From Caulobacter zeae (GTDB lineage: Bacteria; Pseudomonadota; Alphaproteobacteria; Caulobacterales; Caulobacteraceae), in assembly GCF_002858925.1 (NCBI RefSeq), contig NZ_PJRS01000049.1:1-64000 (forward strand): 64,000 bases of DNA, given 5' to 3'. The first letter of the stretch is position 1; every line of letters starts with the position of its first letter. Below the pieces are notes generated by a model. It saw only the letters and a list, made by a program, of their open reading frames with translations, searched no databases and was not told the origin of the DNA. Position numbers and translations under genes: made by a program. Below, piece after piece: positions 9,015-16,975 of this stretch.

Positions 9015-10139
9015 TTAAAGCTTCGAGCCGCCCCAGACGCCGAACGGGTCGACGAAGTCCTTGACCAGAGCCTGGGCCACGGCCGGGTGGGTCAGCTTGC
9101 CGCCCAGCACGTTGAGGCCGCGCGCCAGGTGGACGTTGTCCTCCAGGGCGTCGAGACCCTTGTCGGCCAGGGCCAGGCCGAACGGCAGGGTGGCGTTGCC
9201 CAGGGCGTCCGACGAGGTGCGCGGCGCGGCGCCGGGCATGTTGGCCACGCAGTAGTGGACGACGCCGTCGACCGTATAAGTCGGCTCGGCATGGGTAGTC
9301 GGGTGGCTGGTCTCGAAACAGCCGCCCTGGTCGATCGACACGTCGACCAGCACCGAGCCCGGCTTCATGCGCGACAGGTGCTCGCGGCGCACCAGTTTCG
9401 GCGCAGCGGCGCCGGCCGTCAGCACCGCGCCGATGACGACGTCGGCCTTGAGGATCTCTTCTTCCACCGCGTCCAGGGTCGAGTAGCGGGTGAGGATGCG
9501 GCCTTGATAAAGGTCGTCCAGTTCGCGCATGCGCGGGATCGAGCGTTCCAGCACCACGACCTCGGCGCCCAGGCCGGCGGCCATGCGGGCGGCGTTGGAG
9601 CCGACCACGCCGCCGCCCAGCACCGCCACGCGGGCCGGCGGCACGCCGGGCACGCCGCAGAGCAGGAGGCCCATGCCGCCGTTGTGCTTGAGCAGGGTCT
9701 CGGCCGCCGAGAACACGGCGATCCGGCCGGCCACTTCCGACATCGGGGCCAGCAGCGGCAGGCCGCCCTTGGCGTCCGTGACGGTCTCGTAGGCGATGGC
9801 CGCGCAGCCGCTCTTCAGCAGACCCTCGGTCTGGGCCGGATCGGGCGCCAGGTGCAGGTAGGTGAAGAGGATGTGGCGCTGCGTCAGGCGTTCCCACTCG
9901 ACCTTCTGCGGTTCCTTGACCTTGACGATCATCTCGGCGCCCGAGAACACCGCGTCGGCGTCGGGGGCGATGCTCGCGCCGGCCTTGACGTAGGCCTCGT
10001 CGGCATAGCCGGCGCCTAGCCCTGCGCCCTGCTGCACCAGCACCTGGTGGCCGTGGGCGACATATTCGCGGACGGCGGTGGGGGTCAGACCGACCCGGTG
10101 TTCGCCCGGTTTGATCTCGGAGGGGACGCCAACGCGCAT
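9015..10139 (-). CDS. ald: Alanine dehydrogenase
   Basis: 374 residues. Catalyses NAD+-dependent interconversion of L-alanine and pyruvate plus ammonia in the cytosol. N-terminal MRVGVPSEIKPGEHRVGLTP and MIVKVKEPQ (K of the substrate site) are family signatures, the NAD-binding loop is VAVLGGGVVGSNAA (about residue 170), and DVSIDQGGCFETS carries the catalytic aspartate. The start is the ATG where homologues begin; the frame is open further back into the Lrp gene. Divergent transcription from an Lrp/AsnC regulator is the usual arrangement for ald and implies alanine-responsive control. Confidence 0.96.
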   Translation of the reverse strand: MRVGVPSEIKPGEHRVGLTPTAVREYVAHGHQVLVQQGAGLGAGYADEAYVKAGASIAPDADAVFSGAEMIVKVKEPQKVEWERLTQRHILFTYLHLAPDPAQTEGLLKSGCAAIAYETVTDAKGGLPLLAPMSEVAGRIAVFSAAETLLKHNGGMGLLLCGVPGVPPARVAVLGGGVVGSNAARMAAGLGAEVVVLERSIPRMRELDDLYQGRILTRYSTLDAVEEEILKADVVIGAVLTAGAAAPKLVRREHLSRMKPGSVLVDVSIDQGGCFETSHPTTHAEPTYTVDGVVHYCVANMPGAAPRTSSDALGNATLPFGLALADKGLDALEDNVHLARGLNVLGGKLTHPAVAQALVKDFVDPFGVWGGSKL

Positions 10140-10226
10140 GATGTTTCCTCGCTTTTTAGCTTTAACGCTGGTGTACGCCTCTACGTTCGCATGTTTCTTG
10201 GTTCTTTCGTCCTTCAGAGAACGTGG

Positions 10227-10245
10227 TATGCAGGAATCCTGCGTA
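10227..10245. promoter_or_regulatory. Palindrome in ald/lrp divergent promoter, candidate Lrp-type operator
   Basis: GCAGGA and TCCTGC form perfect 6-bp arms around one base (10230-10242); with one mismatch the symmetry extends to 19 bp. It lies 15 bp before the regulator start and about 90 bp before ald, as expected for an autoregulatory Lrp/AldR-type site. Confidence 0.5.
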
Positions 10246-10259
10246 AACGGAGCCATTTG

Positions 10260-10733
10260 GTGAAGAAATCCCCGGTCACGCTTGATGTGTTCGACCGAAA
10301 GATCCTCCGCCTGCTCCAGCGCGAGGGCCGAGCCAGCTACGTGGACATGGCCAAGGCGGCCAACCTGTCGGAGTCGGCCTGCCTGCGCCGGGTGCGGGCG
10401 CTGGAGGACGCCGGGGTCATCGGCCGCTACGCCGCAGTGATCGACGAGCGGGCCGTGGGCCTGCCGCTCAGCGTCTTCGTCACCGTCACCCTGTCGTCCC
10501 AGGCCGAAGGCGCCCTGACCGCCTTCGAGAAGGCCGTGGCCAATGTGCGCGAGGTGGCCGAGTGCTACCTGATGACCGGCGGCTCGGACTACCTGCTGCG
10601 GCTGGTCGTGGCCGATGTCGACGACCTGGAGCGCGTCCACAGCCAGGAACTGACTCGGATCCCCGGCGTGGTGCGGGTCAGTTCGTCGATCGCCATGCGC
10701 ACCGTGGTCAAGCGCGTCGAATTGCCGCTCTGA
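10260..10733 (+). CDS. Lrp/AsnC-family transcriptional regulator, probable regulator of ald
   Basis: 157 residues from a GTG start (MKKSPVTLDVFDRKIL); the ORF extends upstream antisense to ald but without homology. N-terminal helix-turn-helix: DRKILRLLQREGRASYVDMAK...LSESACLRRVRALEDAGVI. The C-terminal RAM domain (about residues 75-150) has the conserved TGGSDYLLRLVVAD segment that contacts amino-acid ligands. The divergent neighbour is alanine dehydrogenase, so it likely senses alanine or a related amino acid and activates ald. Confidence 0.9.
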   Translation: MKKSPVTLDVFDRKILRLLQREGRASYVDMAKAANLSESACLRRVRALEDAGVIGRYAAVIDERAVGLPLSVFVTVTLSSQAEGALTAFEKAVANVREVAECYLMTGGSDYLLRLVVADVDDLERVHSQELTRIPGVVRVSSSIAMRTVVKRVELPL

Positions 10734-10803
10734 ACCCGGCTTGGCCTCCGGTTAACCCCCAGCCCCTAGGGTCGCGCCGTTCTTATCGTTTCCGGGGGCG
10801 ACC

Positions 10804-11676
10804 ATGGTTTCTCGACGCATCCTGCTGGGCGGCCTGGCCGCCGGCCTCGCAGCCCCCGTCCTGGCCCCAGTCCTGGCCCATGCCGAAGGCTACCAGGAGA
10901 CCCGGACCCCGCCGGTCTGGAAGCCCAAGGCCCGCCGCACCGCCAAGGCCCTGGCGACCCAGCCCACTGACAAGGCCGCCCTCGACAAGGCGCTGAAGAC
11001 GGTCAAGCCGCTGGACGGCGCGGAGCCCGAGGACCCGACCGCCGTCTCGGGCGTGCAGGTGCAACCCGCCAAGCCCGTCCCCAGCATCAGCCCCGACGAG
11101 GCGCTGGGCCGGCTCAAGCAGGGCAACGCCATCTTCGCCCGCGGCGGCGCCAGCCTCGTCCTGCCGGCCGCGGCCCGCATCGGCGAGATGGCCGCGGCCG
11201 AGCGGCCGTTCGCCGTGGTCGTCGCCTGCAGCGACAGCCGCGTGGCCCCGGAACTGCTGTTCAACTGCAATCTGGGCGACCTCTTCGTGCTGCGCGCGGC
11301 CGGCCCGACCGTCGGCCCCGAGGCGCTGGGCGCCATCGTCTACGCCGTCGATACGCTGGGCGCCTCGCTGGTCGTGGTGCTGGGCCACACCAAGTGCGGC
11401 GTGGTCGGGGCCGCCGTCGACGCGGCCACCCGCAAGAGCCGCCCCACCGGCGTGTTCGAGGCCGTGCTGGCGCCGATCCTGCCGGCGGTGTTCGACGCCC
11501 AGGGCGAAAAGCCCGCCGACCTGCACGACGCGGCCGCCCGCCGCAACGCCCGCAACATCGCAGCCCGCCTCAAGGTCGCCGACGGCGTCCTGGCCGAGCG
11601 CATCGCCCAGGGCCGCCTGAAGATCGTGCCGGCGACCTACGACCTGACCACCGCTCAGGTCGCCTTCGAAGCTTGA
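10804..11676 (+). CDS. Exported beta-class carbonic anhydrase
   Basis: 290 residues. A twin-arginine leader (SRRILLGGLAAGLAAPVLAP, cut after LAHA) precedes a lysine/proline-rich linker of about 65 residues, then a beta-carbonic anhydrase domain from about residue 95. Zinc ligands and catalytic dyad are intact: CSDSR (C142, D144, R146) and GHTKCG (H195, C198). The enzyme hydrates CO2 to bicarbonate. Export through Tat, implying folding with zinc in the cytosol, puts it in the periplasm, unlike the second beta-CA in this window at 19887-20528. It is not linked to an obvious pathway gene. Confidence 0.9.
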   Translation: MVSRRILLGGLAAGLAAPVLAPVLAHAEGYQETRTPPVWKPKARRTAKALATQPTDKAALDKALKTVKPLDGAEPEDPTAVSGVQVQPAKPVPSISPDEALGRLKQGNAIFARGGASLVLPAAARIGEMAAAERPFAVVVACSDSRVAPELLFNCNLGDLFVLRAAGPTVGPEALGAIVYAVDTLGASLVVVLGHTKCGVVGAAVDAATRKSRPTGVFEAVLAPILPAVFDAQGEKPADLHDAAARRNARNIAARLKVADGVLAERIAQGRLKIVPATYDLTTAQVAFEA

Positions 11677-11798
11677 CCGGAAGCGGTAACCGGTTGCTTG
11701 GCGCGAAACCCTGGCAACCATTATCGCGACGCCGTTGACCCCCGCTCGCGCTTAGGTTCAAGTCCCCCAAATCACTTCGGGTTTGGGAGAGACGACGG

Positions 11799-14700
11799 AT
11801 GTCGACGGACGAGACGCCGCAAGGCGACGGCGCGGCCAAAACCTCCGTCTGGACCCGGATCAAGTCGCAGCTGAAGACCCCCGCCGTCGCCATCGCGGCG
11901 GGCGCGCTGGTCGTCGGCTTCGGCGGCGGCTTCGTGGCCGCCAAGACCGCCGACCTCGGCTGGTTCGGCGGCGGGGGCAAGGCCGCCTCCGGAACCGCCG
12001 CCGTCAAGGGCGAGGCCTGGTCGCTGTTCGGCAAGCCTCGCGACGCCAATGCCCGCCGACGCGGCGTTCCCAAGCCTGAAGGTTTCGCCGTCTGGCGCAC
12101 CCGCATCGACAGCTCCGGCGGCGAGGCCATGGCCTGCATCCAGATGAGCCGCGACCTGGACCCGTCCAAGGCCTATGCCGACTTCGTCATGGTCTCGCCC
12201 GACCTCGGCCGCACCCCGGCCGTGCGGGTCAAGGGCGACGAGCTGTGCATCGGCGGCGTCGGCTTCACCGACCGCCGCATCACCCTGCTGAAGGGGCTGC
12301 CCGCCAAGGGCGGCGAGACCCTCGGCGCCAATGCCGACGTCGACTTCACCTTCGGCGAGAAGCCCCCCTACGTCGGCTTCGCCGGCGACGGTGTGATCCT
12401 GCCGCGCGAGGAATCCGACGGCGTCGCCATCGAGACCATGAACGTCCAGAAGCTGGCCGTCGAAGTCTGGCGGGTGTCCGACCGCAACCTGGTGCGCAAG
12501 TCGATCAGCGCGCCTGATCCCACCGGCGAGGGCGACTGGGCCGGCGACTATGGCGAAGACAGCGCCGGCGACGAAGGCCGCCGCATCTGGAAGGGCGAGG
12601 TTTCCGTCGACGGCGCGGCCGGCGCCAAGGCCACCACGGTCTTCCCGCTGGGCGCGGTGCTCAAGGAGATGAAGCCCGGCGCCTATCTGATCAAGGCGCG
12701 CGACGCCTCGGGCGGCCGCGATCCCGACGGCGAGGGCGACACCCCGCCGGCCCAGGCCCGCCGCTGGATCGTGTTCACCGACATGGCGCTGATCGCCTAT
12801 GACGGTTCCGAAGCGCTGGACGTCGTGGTCCGCTCGCTGAAGACCGCCAAGACCGTCGCCGGCGTGCGCGTGGCCCTGGTCGCCCGCGACGGCGAGCCCC
12901 TGGCCGAGGTCAAGAGCGACGCCGACGGCCGCGTGCGCTTCCCCCGCCCGCTGCTGAAGGGCGAGGGCGGCGAGCGCGCCAAGATGGTCATGGCCTATGG
13001 CCCCGAAGGCGACCTCTCGGTGCTCGACCTCGACCGCTCGCCGGTGGACCTGTCCAAGCAGGGCGTCGGCGGCCGCACCGAAAGCGAGGGCGGCCGCGCC
13101 GTCGGCAGCGACATCGACGGCTGGCTCTATGCCGACCGCGGCATCTATCGCCCCGGCGAGATCGTGCACCTGACGGCGATGATCCGCGACCGCATGGCCA
13201 AGGCGGTCAACGACCGCAAGGGCTACATTCTGGTCAAGCGCCCCTCGGGCGTGGAGTTCAAGCGCTGGTGGTTCGGCCAGGCCAACGCCGGCGCCGTGCC
13301 GATCGACATCGCCCTGCCCCGCAGCGCCCCGCGCGGCCGCTGGACCGCCGAACTGCACATCGAGGGCATCGAAGCCTCATCCGGTTCGCTGAGCTTCAGC
13401 GTCGAGGACTTCGCGCCCCAGCGCCTGGCGGTCACCGCCACCGGCCAGGAGAGCACGCCGATCCGCATCGGCGAGACCCGCCAGATCGCGGTCAACGCCC
13501 GCTTCCTCTACGGCGCGCCGGGCTCGGGCCTGCAGACGCAGGGCGAGGCCCGCCTGCGCCGCGACACCGACCCCTTCCCGCAATACAAGGGCTTCGAGTG
13601 GGGCGACGCCAAGGAGCCCTTCGACGAGAAGCTGATCGAGCTGGGCACGACCGTCACCGACGGCGAGGGCCGCGCGGTCCTCAATCTGGGCACCAGCGAC
13701 GTCGGCGACACCGGCCAGCCCCTGGTGGCGGCGGTCACCGCCTCGGTGTTCGAGCCCGGCGGCCGCCCCGTGCGCGAGGGCCTGGAGCTCAAGGTTCGCG
13801 GCAAGCCGATCTATTACGGCGTCAAGGTCGAGCAGGGCGACGGCTCGGGCCGCGACGACCCGCCGGTGAGCCTGGAGGTCATCGCCGTCGACGCCGCCGG
13901 CAAGAAGATCTCGACCACCGCCAGCTACACCCTGATCAGCGAGAACTGGAACTACGACTGGTTCCAGCAGGACGGCCGCTGGCAATGGCGGCGCACCAGC
14001 CGCGACGCCGTCGTGGCCAAGGGCGCGCTGAACATGTCGGCCGGGGCCAGCGCGCGGATCAACCGCCGCCTGGGCTGGGGCGACTACCGCCTGGTGATCG
14101 AGGGACCGGAAGGAACCAAGACCGTCGCGCGGTTCTCGTCGGGCTGGGGTTCCCCGGCCAAGGACGCCGAGGCCCCCGACTTCGTCCGCGTCTCGGCCGG
14201 AACCCGCGCCTACGCCCAGGGCGACACCGTCGAGATCACGCTGAAGGCCCCCTATGCCGGCCAGGCCCAGGTGGCCGTGGCCACCGACCGCCTGATCGAC
14301 TTCAAGACCCTGTCGGTCGGCGAGAACGGCGCCACCGTGAAGCTGAAGACCAGCGCCGCCTGGGGCGGCGGGGCCTATGTGATGGTCACCGTCATCCAGC
14401 CGCGCGACCCGGTGGCCTCGCCCAAGCCCAAGCGGGCCCTGGGCCTAGTCTACGTGCCTCTGGAGCCCAAAGGCCGCAAGCTGACGGTCGACATCGGCAC
14501 GCCGCCGAAGCTCGACTCCAAGGCGCCGGTCGAGATTCCGCTGAAGGTGCAGGGCCTGTCGTTCGGCCAGAAGGCCCGCGTCACGGTGGCGGCGGTGGAC
14601 GAGGGCGTGCTGCGCCTGACCCGCCAGGAAAGCCCCGATCCGGTGAAGTGGTACTTCGGCAAGCGCGCCCTGACGCTCGACTACCGCGACGACTACGGCC

Positions 14701-16826
14701 GCCTGCTCGACCCGAACATGGGCGCGCCGGCCAACGTCAACTTCGGCGGCGACGAGCTGGGCGGCGAGGGCCTGACGGTCACGCCGATCAAGACCGTGGC
14801 GCTGTGGTCGGGCGTGGTCGAGACCGGCCTGGACGGCAAGGCGACGATCAAGCTGCCGCCCGCCGACTTCAACGGCGAGCTGCGGATCATGGCCGTGGCC
14901 TGGACCGACAACGCCGTGGGCTCCGGCTCCAAGGCCATGACCGTGCGCCAGCCGGTGGTGGCCGACCTGAACCTGCCGCGCTTCCTGTCGCCCGGCGACA
15001 AGCCGACCGCGACGCTGGAACTGCACAATGTCGAGGGCAAGCCCGGCGCCTACACCGCCGAGGCCAACGCCTCCGGCGGATTGAAGGTCGCCTTCAGGAA
15101 GGTGATCACCCTGATCCTGGGCCAGCGCGTCGCCGAGAAGATCCCCTTCCTGGCGCCCGACGTCACCGGCGTTGGCAAGATCGGCTTCAAGGTCACCGGT
15201 CCCGACTTCTCGACGACCAAGGACTATCCGATCCAGACCCGCCTGGGCTGGGGCGACGTGGTGCGCACCACCACCGAACTTCAGGCGCCCGGCGCGACCT
15301 ACACCCCCAACTACCAGCTGCTGTCGGGCCTGGCGGCCGGCGACGTGACGCTGCAGGTCAGCTACTCGCCGTTCAAGGGCTTCGACCCGTCGGCGATCGC
15401 GGTGGCCTTGCAGCGCTATCCGTACGGCTGCACCGAGCAGGTGGTGTCGGCGGCCTATCCGCTGCTCTACGCCCAGAACGTCTCGACCGATCCCAAGCTC
15501 AAGCGCACCCCTGCCGCCCTGGCCGGGGCGGTGGGCCGCCTGCTCGATCGCCAGACCCTCGACGGCGCCTTCGGCCTGTGGCGGGTGGGCGACGGCGAGG
15601 CCGACCCGTGGCTGGGCGCCTACGCCACCGACTTCCTGCTGGAAGCCAAGGCGCAAGGCGTGGCCGTGCCCGACGAGGCGCTGGACAAGGCGCTGAACGC
15701 CATGCGCCAGGTCAGCCGTCCCGACGGCTGGGCCTCGGTCGCCTACCGGATGGAGTATCCGTCCTGGTGGGGCCGCAACGAGGACGAAAGCCGCAAGGCC
15801 ACCCAGCGCATGCGTCGCCGGGCCAGCGCCTACGCCCTCTACGTCCTGGCCAAGGCCGGGCGCGGGGATCTGGCCCGCCTGCGCTGGTGGCACGACGTGC
15901 AGATGAAGGACGAGGACCAGCCGATCGCCAAGGCCCAGGTGGCCGCCGGCCTGGCGCTGATGGGCGACCACGCCCGGGCCCGCTCGGCCATGCGCCAGGC
16001 GGTGAACTCGCTGAACTGGCGCGACGAGTACGACTGGTACCAGAGCCCGCTGCGCGACGTGGCCGCCGTCACGGCCCTGGCGGTGCAGGCCGGCCAGACC
16101 GACGTCGCCGCCAGGCTGCAAGGCCGCCTGGAGAACGTGGTCAAGGATCCCGACGCCCTGAACACCCAGGAACAGGCCCAGCTGCTCTACGCCGCCCACC
16201 AGCTGATGAAGGCCGCCGGCCCCATCAACATCGAGGCCCAGAACGTCGTCGCCCTGCCGGCCGCCGGCGGCGCGCCGCGCTGGGCCGTGGGCAAGCTGGC
16301 CGACGCCCGCTTCACCAACAAGGGCAAGGGCGCCCTGTGGCGGACGGTCAGCGTGCGCGGCACGCCGATCGTCGCCCCTGTCGCCGAGAGCAACGGCCTG
16401 TCGGTGAGCAAGCGCCTGTTCACGATGAGCGGCGGGGCGGTCGATCCCTCGGCCATCCGCCAGGGTGAACGGGTGATCGTGCTGATCCAGGGCCGGTCGA
16501 TGCAGGCCCGCTCGACCGCCCTGGTGGTCGACGACGCCCTGCCGGCCGGCTTCGAGATCGAGGCCCCGCTTGGCGCCGACGACGCCCAGAACGGACCGTT
16601 CCGGTTCTTAGGGGAGCTGTCGACGCCTGACGCCCAGGAAAGCCGCGACGACCGCTACATCGCCGCGCTCGACCTGGAGGGCAACAAGCCCTTCGCCATG
16701 GCCTACATCGCGCGGGCCGTGACGCCGGGCGAGTTCTTCCTGCCCGGCGCGGTGGCCAAGGACATGTACCGCCCGAGCATCGCCGCCCGGTCCGACGCCG
16801 GCCGCACGACGATCACCGGCCAATGA
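11799..16826 (+). CDS. Bacterial alpha-2-macroglobulin, membrane-anchored
   Basis: 1675 residues, full length for the family. A single hydrophobic segment at about residues 28-52 (AVAIAAGALVVGFGGGFVAAK) anchors it with the bulk in the periplasm; there is no lipobox, unlike many bacterial relatives. The macroglobulin-like domains fill roughly 60-1150, with the bait-like region before ADRGIYRPGEIVHL belonging to MG domains, and the thioester motif YPYGCTEQ (C1211, Q1214) is intact and followed by an alpha-alpha barrel region. Such proteins trap proteases covalently in the periplasm. The next gene encodes penicillin-binding protein 1C, the standard partner: protease trapping coupled to cell-wall repair. 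Confidence 0.95.
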   Translation: MSTDETPQGDGAAKTSVWTRIKSQLKTPAVAIAAGALVVGFGGGFVAAKTADLGWFGGGGKAASGTAAVKGEAWSLFGKPRDANARRRGVPKPEGFAVWRTRIDSSGGEAMACIQMSRDLDPSKAYADFVMVSPDLGRTPAVRVKGDELCIGGVGFTDRRITLLKGLPAKGGETLGANADVDFTFGEKPPYVGFAGDGVILPREESDGVAIETMNVQKLAVEVWRVSDRNLVRKSISAPDPTGEGDWAGDYGEDSAGDEGRRIWKGEVSVDGAAGAKATTVFPLGAVLKEMKPGAYLIKARDASGGRDPDGEGDTPPAQARRWIVFTDMALIAYDGSEALDVVVRSLKTAKTVAGVRVALVARDGEPLAEVKSDADGRVRFPRPLLKGEGGERAKMVMAYGPEGDLSVLDLDRSPVDLSKQGVGGRTESEGGRAVGSDIDGWLYADRGIYRPGEIVHLTAMIRDRMAKAVNDRKGYILVKRPSGVEFKRWWFGQANAGAVPIDIALPRSAPRGRWTAELHIEGIEASSGSLSFSVEDFAPQRLAVTATGQESTPIRIGETRQIAVNARFLYGAPGSGLQTQGEARLRRDTDPFPQYKGFEWGDAKEPFDEKLIELGTTVTDGEGRAVLNLGTSDVGDTGQPLVAAVTASVFEPGGRPVREGLELKVRGKPIYYGVKVEQGDGSGRDDPPVSLEVIAVDAAGKKISTTASYTLISENWNYDWFQQDGRWQWRRTSRDAVVAKGALNMSAGASARINRRLGWGDYRLVIEGPEGTKTVARFSSGWGSPAKDAEAPDFVRVSAGTRAYAQGDTVEITLKAPYAGQAQVAVATDRLIDFKTLSVGENGATVKLKTSAAWGGGAYVMVTVIQPRDPVASPKPKRALGLVYVPLEPKGRKLTVDIGTPPKLDSKAPVEIPLKVQGLSFGQKARVTVAAVDEGVLRLTRQESPDPVKWYFGKRALTLDYRDDYGRLLDPNMGAPANVNFGGDELGGEGLTVTPIKTVALWSGVVETGLDGKATIKLPPADFNGELRIMAVAWTDNAVGSGSKAMTVRQPVVADLNLPRFLSPGDKPTATLELHNVEGKPGAYTAEANASGGLKVAFRKVITLILGQRVAEKIPFLAPDVTGVGKIGFKVTGPDFSTTKDYPIQTRLGWGDVVRTTTELQAPGATYTPNYQLLSGLAAGDVTLQVSYSPFKGFDPSAIAVALQRYPYGCTEQVVSAAYPLLYAQNVSTDPKLKRTPAALAGAVGRLLDRQTLDGAFGLWRVGDGEADPWLGAYATDFLLEAKAQGVAVPDEALDKALNAMRQVSRPDGWASVAYRMEYPSWWGRNEDESRKATQRMRRRASAYALYVLAKAGRGDLARLRWWHDVQMKDEDQPIAKAQVAAGLALMGDHARARSAMRQAVNSLNWRDEYDWYQSPLRDVAAVTALAVQAGQTDVAARLQGRLENVVKDPDALNTQEQAQLLYAAHQLMKAAGPINIEAQNVVALPAAGGAPRWAVGKLADARFTNKGKGALWRTVSVRGTPIVAPVAESNGLSVSKRLFTMSGGAVDPSAIRQGERVIVLIQGRSMQARSTALVVDDALPAGFEIEAPLGADDAQNGPFRFLGELSTPDAQESRDDRYIAALDLEGNKPFAMAYIARAVTPGEFFLPGAVAKDMYRPSIAARSDAGRTTITGQ

Positions 16827-16837
16827 TGTTGGAACTG

Positions 16838-16975
16838 CTCCCTTCCCCCTTGATGGGGGAAGGGTCGGGGATGGGGGTGACCACGGCGCTTGAAGGTGAA
16901 GCGCCGTGACCACCGCCAACGCCGAAACCACCCCCACCCCTGACCCCTCCCCCATCCAGGGGGAGGGGAAAATCC
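16838..16975. repeat. Palindromic repeat spanning the pbpC start
   Basis: Left arm CCCCCTTGATGGGGGAAGGG and following G-rich bases, a central inner hairpin of GGCGCTTGAAGGTGAAGCGCC, and a right arm with CCCCTCCCCCATCCAGGGGG. The right arm is read as the first 20 or so codons of pbpC. The overall design (two C/G-rich arms around a variable centre) resembles the other intergenic repeats in this window. Confidence 0.75.
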
